A stretch of DNA of 64,000 bases. Origin: Neoroseomonas oryzicola. GTDB lineage: Bacteria > Pseudomonadota > Alphaproteobacteria > Acetobacterales > Acetobacteraceae. Shown here piece by piece: positions 14,521 through 24,179 of the stretch. Below the pieces are notes generated by a model, which was not told the DNA's origin, ran no database searches, and saw nothing but the letters and a program-made list of their open reading frames with translations. Numbering within the stretch: the first letter of the stretch is position 1; the number at the start of each line of letters is the position of its first letter. The position numbers and the translations under genes were made by a program. Location of the stretch: positions 930,001 to 994,000 of the forward strand of contig NZ_JAAVUP010000002.1 of NCBI RefSeq assembly GCF_012163135.1. Direction: 5' to 3'.

Positions 14521-15294
14521 ATGTCCGCCGCGCCTCGGCCCGAATCCTCTCCCCGTCTGGAGCCGTTCCGCCTGCGCGGCGCGAACTTCAACCTGCTCGT
14601 CCTGCGGCTCCTTGACCCGCGGCCCGAGGTGGTGGTCCCCGCGATCGGCGACCAGTTCCGCCGCGCCCCCGGCTTCCTGCGCTTCGCCCCGGTCGTGCTC
14701 GGCCTCGGCGACCTCGACGTGCCGGCCAATGCGGTGGATTTCGAAGGGCTGGTGAAGGGGCTGCGGGAGCTGACCATCGTGCCGATCGGCACGACCGGCG
14801 GCACGCCGGAACTGCGCAACGCCGCCATGGCCTTCGGCCTGCCGCCCATCCGCGGCGCGGGCGGGCGGGAGAGCGACGAGCCGCTGCCCGAGGCCGCGCC
14901 GGCCCCGGCCGCCGTCGCGCCTGCCGAACCCGCCGCCCCGCCCCCGCCGCCGCCGGGCATGCAGCGCCCGACCATGATCATCGAGCAGCCGGTCCGCGCC
15001 GGGCAGCGCATCTGGGCGCAGGGCGGCGACCTGATCGTGACCTCGACCGTGAATGCGGGCGCCGAGGTGATCGCGGACGGCAACATCCACGTCTACGGCG
15101 CGCTGCGCGGCCGCGCGATCGCGGGCGGCGGCAACAACACCGAGGCGCGGGTCTTCGCACAGAACTTCGACCCCGAGCTCATCTCCATCGCGGGCTACTA
15201 CGCGGTGCGGGAAGGGCTCACGGGGGCGCCGATCGGCAAGGCGGTGCAGGTGCGGCTGACGGGCGAGCGCATGCGCTTCGACCCGATCGGCTGA
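14521..15294 (+). CDS. minC: Septum site-determining protein MinC
   Basis: 257-residue division inhibitor that blocks FtsZ polymerisation away from midcell. The start ATG 14521 has GGGAG just upstream; an ATG at 14482 lacks a site. The N-terminal domain covers about residues 1-105, a Pro/Ala-rich linker about 110-155 (eight consecutive-type prolines), and the C-terminal beta-helix MinC_C domain about 155-257 with 'AGAEVIADGNIHVYGALRGR' and 'AGYYAVREG'. The linker is longer than in enteric MinC. It is followed 36 bp later by minD. Confidence 0.95.
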   Translation: MSAAPRPESSPRLEPFRLRGANFNLLVLRLLDPRPEVVVPAIGDQFRRAPGFLRFAPVVLGLGDLDVPANAVDFEGLVKGLRELTIVPIGTTGGTPELRNAAMAFGLPPIRGAGGRESDEPLPEAAPAPAAVAPAEPAAPPPPPPGMQRPTMIIEQPVRAGQRIWAQGGDLIVTSTVNAGAEVIADGNIHVYGALRGRAIAGGGNNTEARVFAQNFDPELISIAGYYAVREGLTGAPIGKAVQVRLTGERMRFDPIG

Positions 15295-15330
15295 ACGCAT
15301 CGCGCAGGGGATTACGAGGAGGCAGGGGAC

Positions 15331-16149
15331 ATGGCACAGGTCGTCGTCGTCACTTCGGGCAAGGGGGGCGTGGGCAAGACCACGTCGTCCGCCGCCTTCG
15401 CCACGGGCCTCGCGCAGCGGGGCAAGAAGACCGTCGTCATCGACTTCGACGTCGGTCTGCGCAACCTCGACCTCATCATGGGCGTCGAGCGGCGCGTGGT
15501 GTTCGACATCGTCAACGTCATCAGCGGCGAGGCGCGGCTCAACCAGGCGCTGATCCGCGACAAGCGCGTCGACACCCTCTCGATCCTCCCCGCCTCCCAG
15601 ACGCGCGACAAGGACGCGCTGACCAAGGAAGGCGTGCAGAAGATCATCGAGGAGCTGTCGGCCGAGTTCGACTACATCCTCTGCGACAGCCCCGCCGGCA
15701 TCGAGAAGGGCGCGCTGCTCGCGCTCTATTTCGCCGACCAGGCGATCGTGGTGACGAACCCGGAAGTGTCCTCGGTCCGTGACTCCGACCGCATCCTGGG
15801 CGTGCTGCAGTCGCGCTCAAAGCGTGCCGAGGAGAAGAAGGACCCGGTGAAGGAGCACCTGCTCGTCACCCGCTTCGATCCCGCCCGCGTCGAGCGCGGC
15901 GAGATGCTGAAGCTCGAGGACATCCAGGAGATCCTCTCGATCCCGCTGCTCGGCGTGATCCCGGAAAGCGAGAGCGTGCTCAAGGCGTCCAACACCGGCA
16001 CGCCGGTGATCATGGATTCCGAGAGCGCCGCGGGGCAGGCCTATGCCGATGCCGTCGCGCGCTTCCTCGGCGAGGAGAAGCCGCACCGCTTCCTCGAACC
16101 CGAGAAGAAGGGCCTGTTCAAGCGCCTGTTCGGCGGGAGGGCCGCGTGA
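15331..16149 (+). CDS. minD: Septum site-determining ATPase MinD
   Basis: 272-residue ParA/MinD-family ATPase that recruits MinC to the membrane. The deviant Walker A 'SGKGGVGKTTSS' is at residues 9-20. 'VIDFDVGLRNLDLIMGVERR' (about 36-55) and 'YILCDSPAGIEKGALLAL' (about 111-128) are MinD-specific. The C-terminal 'KKGLFKRLFGG' is the amphipathic membrane-targeting helix. GAGGAGG precedes the ATG at 15331. It overlaps minE. Confidence 0.98.
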   Translation: MAQVVVVTSGKGGVGKTTSSAAFATGLAQRGKKTVVIDFDVGLRNLDLIMGVERRVVFDIVNVISGEARLNQALIRDKRVDTLSILPASQTRDKDALTKEGVQKIIEELSAEFDYILCDSPAGIEKGALLALYFADQAIVVTNPEVSSVRDSDRILGVLQSRSKRAEEKKDPVKEHLLVTRFDPARVERGEMLKLEDIQEILSIPLLGVIPESESVLKASNTGTPVIMDSESAAGQAYADAVARFLGEEKPHRFLEPEKKGLFKRLFGGRAA

Positions 16150-16436
16150 TGTCCTGGATCGACTTCTTCCGCGGCAAGCGCAAGGAGGAGAGCAGCGCCT
16201 CCGCCGCCAAGGAACGCCTGCAGATCGTCCTCGCTCATGAGCGCATCGGCCGCACGCGGGAGGATTTCCTGCCCAAGCTGCAGCAGGAACTCGTCGCCGT
16301 CGTCGCGCGCTACGTCGCGATCGACCCGGGCAAGGTGAACGTGAACCTCGACCGCGGCGGGGACATGTCCACGCTCGCGATCGAGATCGAGCTGCCTGCG
16401 CCTGCGGCCATGCGCATGGCGGCGAACGCGCGCTGA
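16149..16436 (+). CDS. minE: Cell division topological specificity factor MinE
   Basis: 95 residues from ATG 16149, whose first base is the last base of the minD stop; a GTG at 16146 adds one residue. The MinD-binding helix 'AKERLQIVLAHERIG' (about 20-34) is clear, preceded by the membrane-binding 'MSWIDFFRGKRK'. The C-terminal topological domain follows to residue 95. It stimulates MinD ATPase to drive pole-to-pole oscillation. Confidence 0.96.
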   Translation: MSWIDFFRGKRKEESSASAAKERLQIVLAHERIGRTREDFLPKLQQELVAVVARYVAIDPGKVNVNLDRGGDMSTLAIEIELPAPAAMRMAANAR

Positions 16437-16452
16437 GGCGCCAGGCTGCCGG

Positions 16453-17853
16453 TCAGAGCTTCGATTCGATCGGCAGCCAGCGCAGCAGGCGGGCGAGGGC
16501 GCGCAGCCCAGCCGGAGCGAGCGGCTCGCGTCGCAGCGCGACCCCGCCCTCATCCGTCCATTGCAGCCCGCCGCCGGGCGCGAGGCCGACGCGCCAGCTG
16601 CAGGACGGGCTCGTCAGCCGGTCATGCTCGTCGCGGATATGCCCCGCGACGCGGGCATCCTCGATGAAGGTGCCCATCTCGGTGTTCAGGGCGATGGATC
16701 GCTGGTCGAGGTTGAAGGACCCGACGAAGCAGGTCCGTCCGTCCACCACGAAAGCCTTGGTGTGCAGGCTCGCCCCGCGGGAGCCGAAGACGCTGATGCC
16801 CTCCTCCTCCCCGCCCGGCTTCAGTTCGTGCAATTCGACCCCCGCGGCGAGCAGGCGTTCGCGGTAGCGCGCATAGCCGCCATGGACCGCGACGACATCC
16901 GTCGCGGCGAGAGAATTGGTCACGACCGAGACGCGCACGCCGCGCCGCGCCATGGCCTCGATCTGGGCCGCGCCCTCGGCGCCCGGGACGAAGTAGGGGG
17001 AGATGATCAGCGCCTCCCGCGCCGCGCCGTGCAGGGCGCCATGCACCGCGCGGGCGAGGCAGTCTTCCACCGGGGCGGCGCCGACCGCCTTGCCCGGCGG
17101 GTCGGCGGCGACGCGGATCGCCGCGGGCGGCAGGGGCAGGAAGCCGCCGTCCTCGGACCCTTCGACGAGGCGCGTGACCAGCGGCGCGCCGGCGAGCCGG
17201 TCGAAATAGGGCCGTGCCTCGGGCGAGATCCAGGCCCGTTCCAGCCGGCGCGAGAGCTTGCGCAGCGCCCGCCGGCGATAGGCCGCGCGGCTGATCCGCC
17301 GCAGCGGCTGCGACAGGCGGTGTGACCAATAGGCCTCGAAGACCTCCCGCATCGCCTGCACCGGCGGGCCGCGCAGGGCGAGGTCGAGGTCACGGAAGTT
17401 GAACTGGCCGGAGGCGTCGAAATACGGGTCGCCGATATTCCGCCCTCCGGCGATGGCGCAGTCCCCGTCCACGATCCACGCCTTGTTGTGCATCCGCCGG
17501 TCGAGGTGCCAGCCGCCGAACAGCATCTCGAGGATCAGGCCGGGCGGGCCGAAGCGCCGCCAGGAGGTCGCGTTGAACAGCCGCACCTGGATGCGCGGAT
17601 GGGAGTCCATGGCGGCGAGCACGCGCTCGGCGCCGATCGCGTACATGTCGTCGAGCAGCAGCCGCACCGTGACGCCGCGATCGGCGGCCTGGACGACCTC
17701 GCGCGCCAGCAGCGTGCCGGTCAGGTCGCCGTGCCAGACATAGTATTGCAGGTCGGCGGTCTTCGTGGCGGCGCGCAGCGCTGCGACGCGTGCCGCGAAA
17801 GCGGTCAGCCCGTCGGCGACGAGCGCGACACCGGCCTGCGACGGATCCGACAC
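16453..17853 (-). CDS. Phospholipase D / cardiolipin synthase-like protein
   Basis: 466-residue PLD-superfamily enzyme with two HKD motifs, 'MHNKAWIVDGDCAIAGG' (about residue 121) and 'LHTKAFVVDGRTCFVGSFN' (about 366), each with the following Gly/Asn residues. Such proteins transfer phosphatidyl groups (cardiolipin synthesis) or hydrolyse phospholipids. There is no N-terminal membrane anchor of classical ClsA, so it resembles ClsB/C-like forms. The start is a GTG at 17853 with a weak site. It lies 13 bp downstream of an endonuclease/exonuclease/phosphatase gene, a pairing common for ClsC/YbhP-like modules. Confidence 0.9.
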   Translation of the reverse strand: MSDPSQAGVALVADGLTAFAARVAALRAATKTADLQYYVWHGDLTGTLLAREVVQAADRGVTVRLLLDDMYAIGAERVLAAMDSHPRIQVRLFNATSWRRFGPPGLILEMLFGGWHLDRRMHNKAWIVDGDCAIAGGRNIGDPYFDASGQFNFRDLDLALRGPPVQAMREVFEAYWSHRLSQPLRRISRAAYRRRALRKLSRRLERAWISPEARPYFDRLAGAPLVTRLVEGSEDGGFLPLPPAAIRVAADPPGKAVGAAPVEDCLARAVHGALHGAAREALIISPYFVPGAEGAAQIEAMARRGVRVSVVTNSLAATDVVAVHGGYARYRERLLAAGVELHELKPGGEEEGISVFGSRGASLHTKAFVVDGRTCFVGSFNLDQRSIALNTEMGTFIEDARVAGHIRDEHDRLTSPSCSWRVGLAPGGGLQWTDEGGVALRREPLAPAGLRALARLLRWLPIESKL

Positions 17854-17866
17854 GGCACGGCCCGGC

Positions 17867-18709
17867 TCAGGCCGCCGCGGCCATGGCCGAGGCGGCGCGG
17901 CCTGACAGGTCGAGCCGCGCCGTCAGCGGCAGGTGGTCCGACGCGATCCGCGCGAGCGGCGAGGCATGCGCGACGAGCCCGCTCAGCAACCCGTGCGGGC
18001 GGCAGAGGATGCGGTCGAGGCTGAGGATCGGCAGCCGCGCGGGGAAGGTGGCCGGCGTCACGTCCACCGGGCCGAAATCCCGATCCAGCGCCCGCAGCGA
18101 GGACCGCGGCCCGGGCCGCCATTCGTTCAGGTCGCCGAGCAGCAGCGTCGGCATCTCGTCGACCTCCGCCAGGCGTTCGAGCAGGGCGGCGACCTGCTGC
18201 GCCCGGTGCCGGCGCAGCAGCCCCAGATGGGCGTTCACCACGCGCAGCCGGCCGTCGGGCAACTGGAGGTCGACCATCGCCGCGCCGCGGGGCTCCCCGC
18301 CGGGCAGGCGGAGGCGATGCGCCTCGATCATGCGGCCGTTGCGGACGAGCAGGGCATTGCCGTGCCAGCCATGGCCGCCGGCCGCCATGCCGAGCGGCAC
18401 CAGCCGCAGCCCGGTCTCCCGTTCCAGCCCGATCAGGTCGAGCAGACCTTCGCGCCGGCCGAAGCGGCGGTCGGCCTCCTGCAGGGCGAGGACGTCGGCG
18501 TCGAGCTCGCGGATCACCGCGGCAATGCGGCCGGGGTCGAAACGGCCATCCGTGCCGACGCACTTATGAATGTTGTAGGTCGCGATCCGCAGGGCGCCGG
18601 GGGGCGGTTCGGCCGGCGGCACGGGCCCGGCGGGCATGCGCATCAGGCGCGCGGCGAGCAGGTCCGTGAAGGATCGGGCGCGGTCCAGGGCAATCTGCCG
18701 GCGGGTCAT
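17867..18709 (-). CDS. Endonuclease/exonuclease/phosphatase family protein
   Basis: 280-residue EEP-superfamily phosphodiesterase. Core motifs are 'LRIATYNIHKCVGTDGRFD' (about residues 41-59), 'DVLALQEADRRFG' with the metal-binding Glu, 'VVNAHLGLL' (about 157), 'LLGDLNEWRP' (about 191) and 'SDHLPLTARL' near 257. Residues 1-40 lack a clear signal. The protein resembles YbhP-type proteins found upstream of cardiolipin synthases, and here too it precedes a PLD-family gene on the same strand. Substrate could be a phosphoester or nucleic acid. Confidence 0.88.
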   Translation of the reverse strand: MTRRQIALDRARSFTDLLAARLMRMPAGPVPPAEPPPGALRIATYNIHKCVGTDGRFDPGRIAAVIRELDADVLALQEADRRFGRREGLLDLIGLERETGLRLVPLGMAAGGHGWHGNALLVRNGRMIEAHRLRLPGGEPRGAAMVDLQLPDGRLRVVNAHLGLLRRHRAQQVAALLERLAEVDEMPTLLLGDLNEWRPGPRSSLRALDRDFGPVDVTPATFPARLPILSLDRILCRPHGLLSGLVAHASPLARIASDHLPLTARLDLSGRAASAMAAAA

Positions 18710-18818
18710 GCGAATCGACCAGGGTTGGCGCCGGCGGAACGCACGGCATTATGCCTCTACATGGGGGCTGCGCGGCCCGTGGTCCAGCAATTCCCGCGCA
18801 TGAGGGAAGGAGCGACCT

Positions 18819-20426
18819 TTGGCATATGACGGCATCCGGGCCCATCGCCCGCTGATCATGGGCCGCCGTGGTGCGGTCGCGACCAACCATCCGGTGGCCA
18901 CGGCCGCGGGGCTCGACGTGCTGCGGGCCGGCGGGACGGCGGCCGATGCCGCGGTCGCGGTCTCCCTCGCGCTCGGCGTGGTGGAACCGCACATGAGCGG
19001 CCTCGGCGGGGATGGCTTCTACCATCACTGGTCGGCTTCGACCGGGCGGGCCGAGACCTATGCCGGCACCGGCCAGGCGCCCCGCGCCGCCACCGTCGAT
19101 CGCTACCGCGCCGAAGGGGGCGTGCCGAACCGCGGCCCGCTGTCGGTCCAGACGCCGGGCAAGGTCGCCGGGCTCGCCGCGCTGCACGCCGCCCATGGCG
19201 GCCGCCCCTGGGGCAGCCTGTTAGGTGCGGCCATCGAGGCCGCGAGCGAGGGCTTCGCCGCGACCCACGCGCTGCGCCATTTCGTGGGCGAGAACCGCGC
19301 GCACCTCGCCGCCGACCCCACCAGCCGGGCCATCTGGCTGCCGGGCGGGCAGCCGCCCGCGGTCGGGGACCTCGTGGTGCAGCCGGCGCTGGCGGCGACG
19401 CTGCGGCGCCTCGCCGCCGCGGGGCCGGAGGAGATCTTCGCCGGCGCCGTCGCGCGCGACCTCGCCGCCGACCTGAGCGATGTCGGGTCGATCGTGGCCG
19501 GAGAGGACCTCGCCGCCGTCGAGGCGCGCATCGCCCCGCCGATCGGCATCGCCTGGCGGGGCTTCGAGGTCCGGCAGACGCCGCAGCCCTCGATGGGCTT
19601 CGCCATGCTGCAGATGCTGCGGATCATCGAGGGCTTCGACCTCGCCGCGCTCGGCTGGGGCAGCGCCGCGCTGGTGCATCTGATGGTGGAAGCGAAGAAG
19701 CGCGCCTTCCTCGACCGGGAGGCCGAGGCCGGGCGCGACCAGCCGGACTTCGCCGCGCTGCTGTCCGATGCCCGCGCCAAGGCCCATGCCGCGGCGATCG
19801 GCGATCGCGCCGCGCACCTGCCCGTCCGCGCCATGGCCGAGGCCGACACGACGTATTTCTGCGTCGTCGATGCCGAGGGCAATGCCGTCTCGGCCATCCA
19901 GTCGATCAACGGGGCCTTCGGGTCGGGCGTGACGGCGCCGCGCACCGGCATCCTGCTCAACAACCGCATGTCCTACTGGCATCTCGAGGAGGGGCACGCG
20001 AACCGCCTCGCCCCCGGCCGGCGGGTGCGCCACACCATGAACGCGCCGATGGTGATGAAGGACGGCAAGCCCTGGATGGTCTTCGGCACGCCCGGTGCGG
20101 ACAACCAGGTGCAGGTGAACTTCCAGGTGCTCGTCGCCGCGGCCGTCTTCGGGATGGACCCGCAGCAGGCGCTCGAGGCACCGCGCTGGACCTCCTCCCA
20201 GCCCGGCCAGGAATCCAACTACCCGCATGGTGGCGGCGAGGTGCTGACCATCGAGCGCGGCGCGGGCGAGGGCACCATCGCCGGGCTGCGCGAACGCGGC
20301 CATGAGGTGAAGGTCGTTCCGGACCTCGAGGGCGCCTGCAGCGTCGAGGCGATCCGCGTGCTGGACAACGGCGTGCGCATGGCCGGGTCGGATCCGCGGC
20401 GGGACGGCTGGGCGGCGGCGTATTGA
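18819..20426 (+). CDS. Gamma-glutamyltransferase family Ntn-hydrolase (cytoplasmic)
   Basis: 535 residues from a TTG start at 18819, supported by AAGGAG 6 nt upstream. Self-processing Ntn-hydrolase of the gamma-glutamyltransferase family: the nucleophile Thr is T344 in 'DTTYFCVVDAEGNAVS', the new N-terminus after autocleavage. The N-terminal 'LGGDGFYHHW' and C-terminal 'NNRMSYWHLEEGHANRLAPG' and 'FGTPGADNQVQ' fit the family. No signal peptide, unlike periplasmic GGT, so it probably acts on imported gamma-glutamyl or acyl peptides. The peptide ABC transporter begins 47 bp downstream, suggesting a joint uptake-and-hydrolysis operon. Confidence 0.88.
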   Translation: MAYDGIRAHRPLIMGRRGAVATNHPVATAAGLDVLRAGGTAADAAVAVSLALGVVEPHMSGLGGDGFYHHWSASTGRAETYAGTGQAPRAATVDRYRAEGGVPNRGPLSVQTPGKVAGLAALHAAHGGRPWGSLLGAAIEAASEGFAATHALRHFVGENRAHLAADPTSRAIWLPGGQPPAVGDLVVQPALAATLRRLAAAGPEEIFAGAVARDLAADLSDVGSIVAGEDLAAVEARIAPPIGIAWRGFEVRQTPQPSMGFAMLQMLRIIEGFDLAALGWGSAALVHLMVEAKKRAFLDREAEAGRDQPDFAALLSDARAKAHAAAIGDRAAHLPVRAMAEADTTYFCVVDAEGNAVSAIQSINGAFGSGVTAPRTGILLNNRMSYWHLEEGHANRLAPGRRVRHTMNAPMVMKDGKPWMVFGTPGADNQVQVNFQVLVAAAVFGMDPQQALEAPRWTSSQPGQESNYPHGGGEVLTIERGAGEGTIAGLRERGHEVKVVPDLEGACSVEAIRVLDNGVRMAGSDPRRDGWAAAY

Positions 20427-20473
20427 GGCGGGGCTTGCGGGGCGTGCGACGGCCTGCCTAGGCTGACCGCGGG

Positions 20474-21391
20474 ATGCTTCGCTTCTTTCTCCGCCGCTTC
20501 GCGGTTGCGGTGCTCGTCGCGCTGACGGTGCTGACGCTCGCCTTCCTGCTGACGCGGGTGTCGGGCGACCTTGCGATCTCGATCGCGGGGCCGAACGCGA
20601 CGCAGGCGGATGTCGATGCGATCCGCGAGGCCTATGGCCTCAACCGGCCGCTCGTGGTGCAGTATTTCGACTGGCTCGGCCGCGCGGTGCAGGGCGATTT
20701 CGGGCAGAGCTACTTCTTCCGCGACCGCGTCGCCAACCTTATCGCCGCGCGCATGCCGGTGACGGTGACGCTGGGGCTGGTCGGGCTCGCCATCGCGCTG
20801 GTGGTGTCGCTGCCGCTCGGCATCCTCGCCGCGGTGCGGGAAGGGACCTGGGTCGATCGGCTGGTCGGGCTGGTGGCGATGATCGGGCAGGCCATGCCGT
20901 CCTTCTGGCTCGGCCTGGTGCTCATGATCGTCTTCGGGCTGCAGCTCGGCTGGGTGCCGATCTCGGGTGTCGAGACCTGGGACGGCTACATCCTGCCCGG
21001 CATCGTGCTTGCCTTCTCGGCCATCCCGTCGCTGACGCGGCTGACGCGGTCGGGGATGATCGAGGCGCTGGCCTCGGACTACATCCGCACCGCGCGGGCG
21101 AAGGGGCTGACGCGCCTGTCCATCCTGGTGAAGCACGGCTTCCGCAACGCGGCGATCCCGGTCGTGTCCATCGCGGCGGTGCAACTCGGCTTCATGCTCG
21201 GCGGGTCGATCGTCATCGAGACGGTCTTCGCCCTGCACGGCGTCGGCTTCCTCGCCTGGGAGAGCATCAGCAAGAACGATTTCCCGGTGGTGCAGGCGGT
21301 CGTGCTGGTCTTGGCACTGATCTACATCGCGCTGACGCTGCTGGCGGACCTGCTGAACGCCGTGCTCGACCCGCGGCTGAGGACCGCATGA
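20474..21391 (+). CDS. Peptide-type ABC transporter permease (DppB/OppB family)
   Basis: 305-residue inner-membrane permease of the BPD_transp_1 / DppB group with about six helices. The N-terminal signature 'RFAVAVLVALTVLTLAFLLTRV' region and 'AYGLNRPLVVQYFDWL' periplasmic loop are typical. The EAA loop is 'EALASDYIRTARAKGLTRL' (about residue 197). It overlaps the next permease by 4 bp. Likely cargo is di- or oligopeptides, or gamma-glutamyl peptides given the upstream gene. Confidence 0.92.
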   Translation: MLRFFLRRFAVAVLVALTVLTLAFLLTRVSGDLAISIAGPNATQADVDAIREAYGLNRPLVVQYFDWLGRAVQGDFGQSYFFRDRVANLIAARMPVTVTLGLVGLAIALVVSLPLGILAAVREGTWVDRLVGLVAMIGQAMPSFWLGLVLMIVFGLQLGWVPISGVETWDGYILPGIVLAFSAIPSLTRLTRSGMIEALASDYIRTARAKGLTRLSILVKHGFRNAAIPVVSIAAVQLGFMLGGSIVIETVFALHGVGFLAWESISKNDFPVVQAVVLVLALIYIALTLLADLLNAVLDPRLRTA

Positions 21392-22254
21392 GCGCTGCCG
21401 TGATGCCCGCCGGGCGCGGCGCACGGCTGCTGCGCAATCCCGGCTTCGTGGTGGGGGCGGCGATCGTCGGGCTCTGCGCCGTCATCGCGATCCTCGCCCC
21501 CTGGATCGTGCCCTACGATCCCTTCGCCATCGACCTCGATCGGCGACTGGTCCCGCCCTCCTTCATGGAAGGGGGCGATCCGCGGAACTTCCTCGGCACC
21601 GACCAGCTGGGGCGGGACTATTTCTCGCGGCTGATCTACGGCGCGCGCATCTCGATGGTGATCGGGGTGCTGACGGTGATCACCTCCGGACTGATCGGTA
21701 TCACCATGGGGGTGCTGGGCGGCTTCTATGGCGGCAAGATCGACGACGCGGTCGTCTTCGCCATCACCACGCGGCTGTCGATCCCGGCGGTGCTGGTGGC
21801 CCTCGCGGTCGCGGCGCTGCGCGGCAGTTCCTTCATCCTGGTGGTGCTGGTGCTCGGGCTGCTGCTGTGGGACCGCTTCGCGGTGGTGGCGCGGTCGACC
21901 ACGATGCAGATCCGCAACCTCGACTACGTCTCGGCCGCCTGGTGCGCCGGCGCGTCGCGCTGGTGGGTGCTGACGCGGGAAGTGCTGCCGAACATCGCGA
22001 CGCACCTCGCCGTGGTCGCGACGCTGGAGATGGCGCTCGCCATTCTGCTCGAGGCCGCGCTGTCCTTCCTCGGCCTGGGCGTGCCGGCCCCGCTGCCCTC
22101 CTGGGGGCTGATGATCAGCGAGGCCAAGGAATACATGTTCTTCAGCCCCTGGGTGATCATGATCCCCGGCGCTGCGCTGTTCGTCCTGGTGATGGGCGTG
22201 AACCTGCTGGGCGATGCGCTGCGCGACATGATGGGCACGGACCTGTCGCGATGA
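21388..22254 (+). CDS. Peptide-type ABC transporter permease (DppC/OppC family)
   Basis: 288-residue inner-membrane permease, partner of the preceding gene. An N-terminal OppC-type extension precedes the first helix ('LLRNPGFVVGAAIVGLCAV'). 'FLGTDQLGRDYFSRLIYGAR' (about residues 69-88) is the conserved OppC motif, and the EAA loop 'LDYVSAAWCAGASRWWVLTR' is at about 178-197. The stop overlaps the next ATG (ATGA), indicating translational coupling. Confidence 0.92.
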   Translation: MSAAVMPAGRGARLLRNPGFVVGAAIVGLCAVIAILAPWIVPYDPFAIDLDRRLVPPSFMEGGDPRNFLGTDQLGRDYFSRLIYGARISMVIGVLTVITSGLIGITMGVLGGFYGGKIDDAVVFAITTRLSIPAVLVALAVAALRGSSFILVVLVLGLLLWDRFAVVARSTTMQIRNLDYVSAAWCAGASRWWVLTREVLPNIATHLAVVATLEMALAILLEAALSFLGLGVPAPLPSWGLMISEAKEYMFFSPWVIMIPGAALFVLVMGVNLLGDALRDMMGTDLSR

Positions 22255-23228
22255 GCGCGCTGCTCGAGGTTGCGGACCTGCGCGTGACGATCGGCAGCAC
22301 CGCCGCGGTGCGCGGCGCCTCGCTGACCGTCAACAAGGGCGAGACGCATTGCCTGGTGGGCGAGAGCGGCTGCGGCAAGTCGATCACCGCGCTGTCGGTG
22401 ATGGGCCTGCTGCCGCGCGGCGCGGTGCGGGAGACGACGGCGCTGCGCTTCGCCGGCGAGGAGATCGGCCGCTACGGCGAACGCCAGATGGAACGCCTGC
22501 GCGGCGACCGCATGGCGATGATCTTCCAGGAACCGATGACCAGCCTGAATCCGGCCTATACGGTCGGGTCCCAGATGACGGAGGTGCTGCGCCGGCACCG
22601 CGGCACGCCGCGCGCCCAGGCGGTGGACCGGGCGGCGGAACTGCTCGCGCGCGTCGGCATCACCGCGCCGGGGCTGCGGCTGGGGCAGTATCCGCACCAG
22701 CTCTCGGGCGGCCTGCGACAGCGCGTGATGATCGCCATGGCGCTGATGTGCGACCCGGAACTGCTGATCGCGGACGAGCCGACCACCGCGCTCGACGTCA
22801 CCGTGCAGGCGCAGATCCTGCGGCTGCTGGCGGGGCTGCAGAAGGATCTCGGCCTCGGCATCCTGCTCATCACCCATGACCTCGGCATCGTCGCGCGCGT
22901 CGCGGACCGCGTCTCGGTCATGTATGCGGGGGAGGTGGTCGAGAGCGCGCCGACCGCCGCGCTGTTCGCCGCCCCCGAGCATCCCTACACGCGTGGGCTG
23001 CTGACCTGCGTCCCGGTGCCCGGCAAGGCGAAGCGCGACGAGCCGCTCGGCAGCATTCCCGGCGTCGTCCCGCGCATCCAGCCGGGCTTCGCGGGCTGCG
23101 GCTTCCGCGACCGCTGCGCCCAGGCGAGCGCGGCCTGCGCGGGGACCATCCCGCGGCGGGAGGCCAGCGTGGGCCACGAGGTGCTCTGCACGCTGCCGCC
23201 GCGTTGGGGCGGGGCGGCGGCGGCATGA
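22251..23228 (+). CDS. Peptide-type ABC transporter ATPase (DppD/OppD family)
   Basis: 325-residue ATPase from ATG 22251, overlapping the previous stop. Walker A '[11 protein letters not shown]' at about residues 39-49, signature 'LSGGLRQRV' at about 149, Walker B '[14 protein letters not shown]'. The C-terminal oligopeptide-transporter domain has a CX-type region '[16 protein letters not shown]', which in this family binds an iron-sulfur cluster in some members. Couples ATP hydrolysis to peptide import with the following gene. Confidence 0.94.
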   Translation: MSALLEVADLRVTIGSTAAVRGASLTVNKGETHCLVGESGCGKSITALSVMGLLPRGAVRETTALRFAGEEIGRYGERQMERLRGDRMAMIFQEPMTSLNPAYTVGSQMTEVLRRHRGTPRAQAVDRAAELLARVGITAPGLRLGQYPHQLSGGLRQRVMIAMALMCDPELLIADEPTTALDVTVQAQILRLLAGLQKDLGLGILLITHDLGIVARVADRVSVMYAGEVVESAPTAALFAAPEHPYTRGLLTCVPVPGKAKRDEPLGSIPGVVPRIQPGFAGCGFRDRCAQASAACAGTIPRREASVGHEVLCTLPPRWGGAAAA

Positions 23229-24175
23229 GCGCACCGGCGATCGAGGTCCGCGGCCTGCGGCGCGTCTTCCGCGTGCGGCAAGGCCTGTTCGCGCCGCCGC
23301 GCGAGGTCGTCGCGGTGGACGACGTCTCCTTTTCCGTGCCCGCGGGCAGCGTGCTCGGTGTGGTGGGGGAAAGCGGCTGCGGCAAGTCCACCCTGGCGCG
23401 GCTGATCCTCGGCCTGCTCGAACCCAGCGCCGGCGACGTGCTGGTGGACGGGCAGCGCCTGGGTGGGATGGACCGCCGCGCGCGGGCCAGGCTGATCCAG
23501 CCGGTCTTCCAGGACCCCTTCGCCTCGCTGAACCCCAAGCGGCGCATCCGCGACATCGTCGCCATGCCCCTGGTCGCCCAGGGCGACGTGTCGCGGGCGG
23601 AGGTCGAACGCCGCGTGGCCGAGGCGCTCGACCGCGTCGGCCTGTCGCGCGAGCAGGGCACGCGCTTCCCGGCGCAACTGTCGGGCGGGCAGCGGCAACG
23701 CGTCGCGATCGCCCGCGCGCTGGTGCTGCGCCCGCGCATCGTGGTGTGTGACGAACCGACCAGCGCGCTCGATGTCTCGGTGCAGGCGCAGATCCTGAAC
23801 CTGCTCGCGGAACTGCGGCGCGACCTTGGGCTCACTTACCTGTTCATCAGTCACAACCTCGCGGTGGTCGAGCACATCGCGAGCGAGGTGGCGGTGATGT
23901 ATCTCGGCCGCATCGTGGAGCGGTCGGAGAGCGAGCGGCTGTTTGCCGCGCCGCGGCATCCCTATACCCGCGCGCTGCTGGCCTCGGTGCTGACGCCCGA
24001 ACCGGGGCTCGGCGTGCCGGATGTCGGGCTGGGGGATACCATGCCGGACCCGGCGAACATCCCGCCGGGCTGCCGCTTCCATCCGCGCTGCCCGGTCGCG
24101 ATCACGAAATGCTCGACGGAAGCGCCGAGGCCCACGGCGGATGCCGCGGGCCTCGTCGAATGTCACCTCGCCTGA
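23225..24175 (+). CDS. Peptide-type ABC transporter ATPase (DppF/OppF family)
   Basis: 316 residues from ATG 23225, again in an ATGA overlap with the preceding stop. Walker A '[11 protein letters not shown]' near residue 49, signature 'LSGGQRQRVAIARAL' near 154, Walker B 'IVVCDEPTSALDVS', and the C-terminal 'PGCRFHPRCPVAITKC' Cys block. Second ATPase of the heterodimer. Its stop at 24175 is only 4 bp from the convergent stop of the binding protein. Confidence 0.94.
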   Translation: MSAPAIEVRGLRRVFRVRQGLFAPPREVVAVDDVSFSVPAGSVLGVVGESGCGKSTLARLILGLLEPSAGDVLVDGQRLGGMDRRARARLIQPVFQDPFASLNPKRRIRDIVAMPLVAQGDVSRAEVERRVAEALDRVGLSREQGTRFPAQLSGGQRQRVAIARALVLRPRIVVCDEPTSALDVSVQAQILNLLAELRRDLGLTYLFISHNLAVVEHIASEVAVMYLGRIVERSESERLFAAPRHPYTRALLASVLTPEPGLGVPDVGLGDTMPDPANIPPGCRFHPRCPVAITKCSTEAPRPTADAAGLVECHLA

Positions 24176-24179
24176 CGGA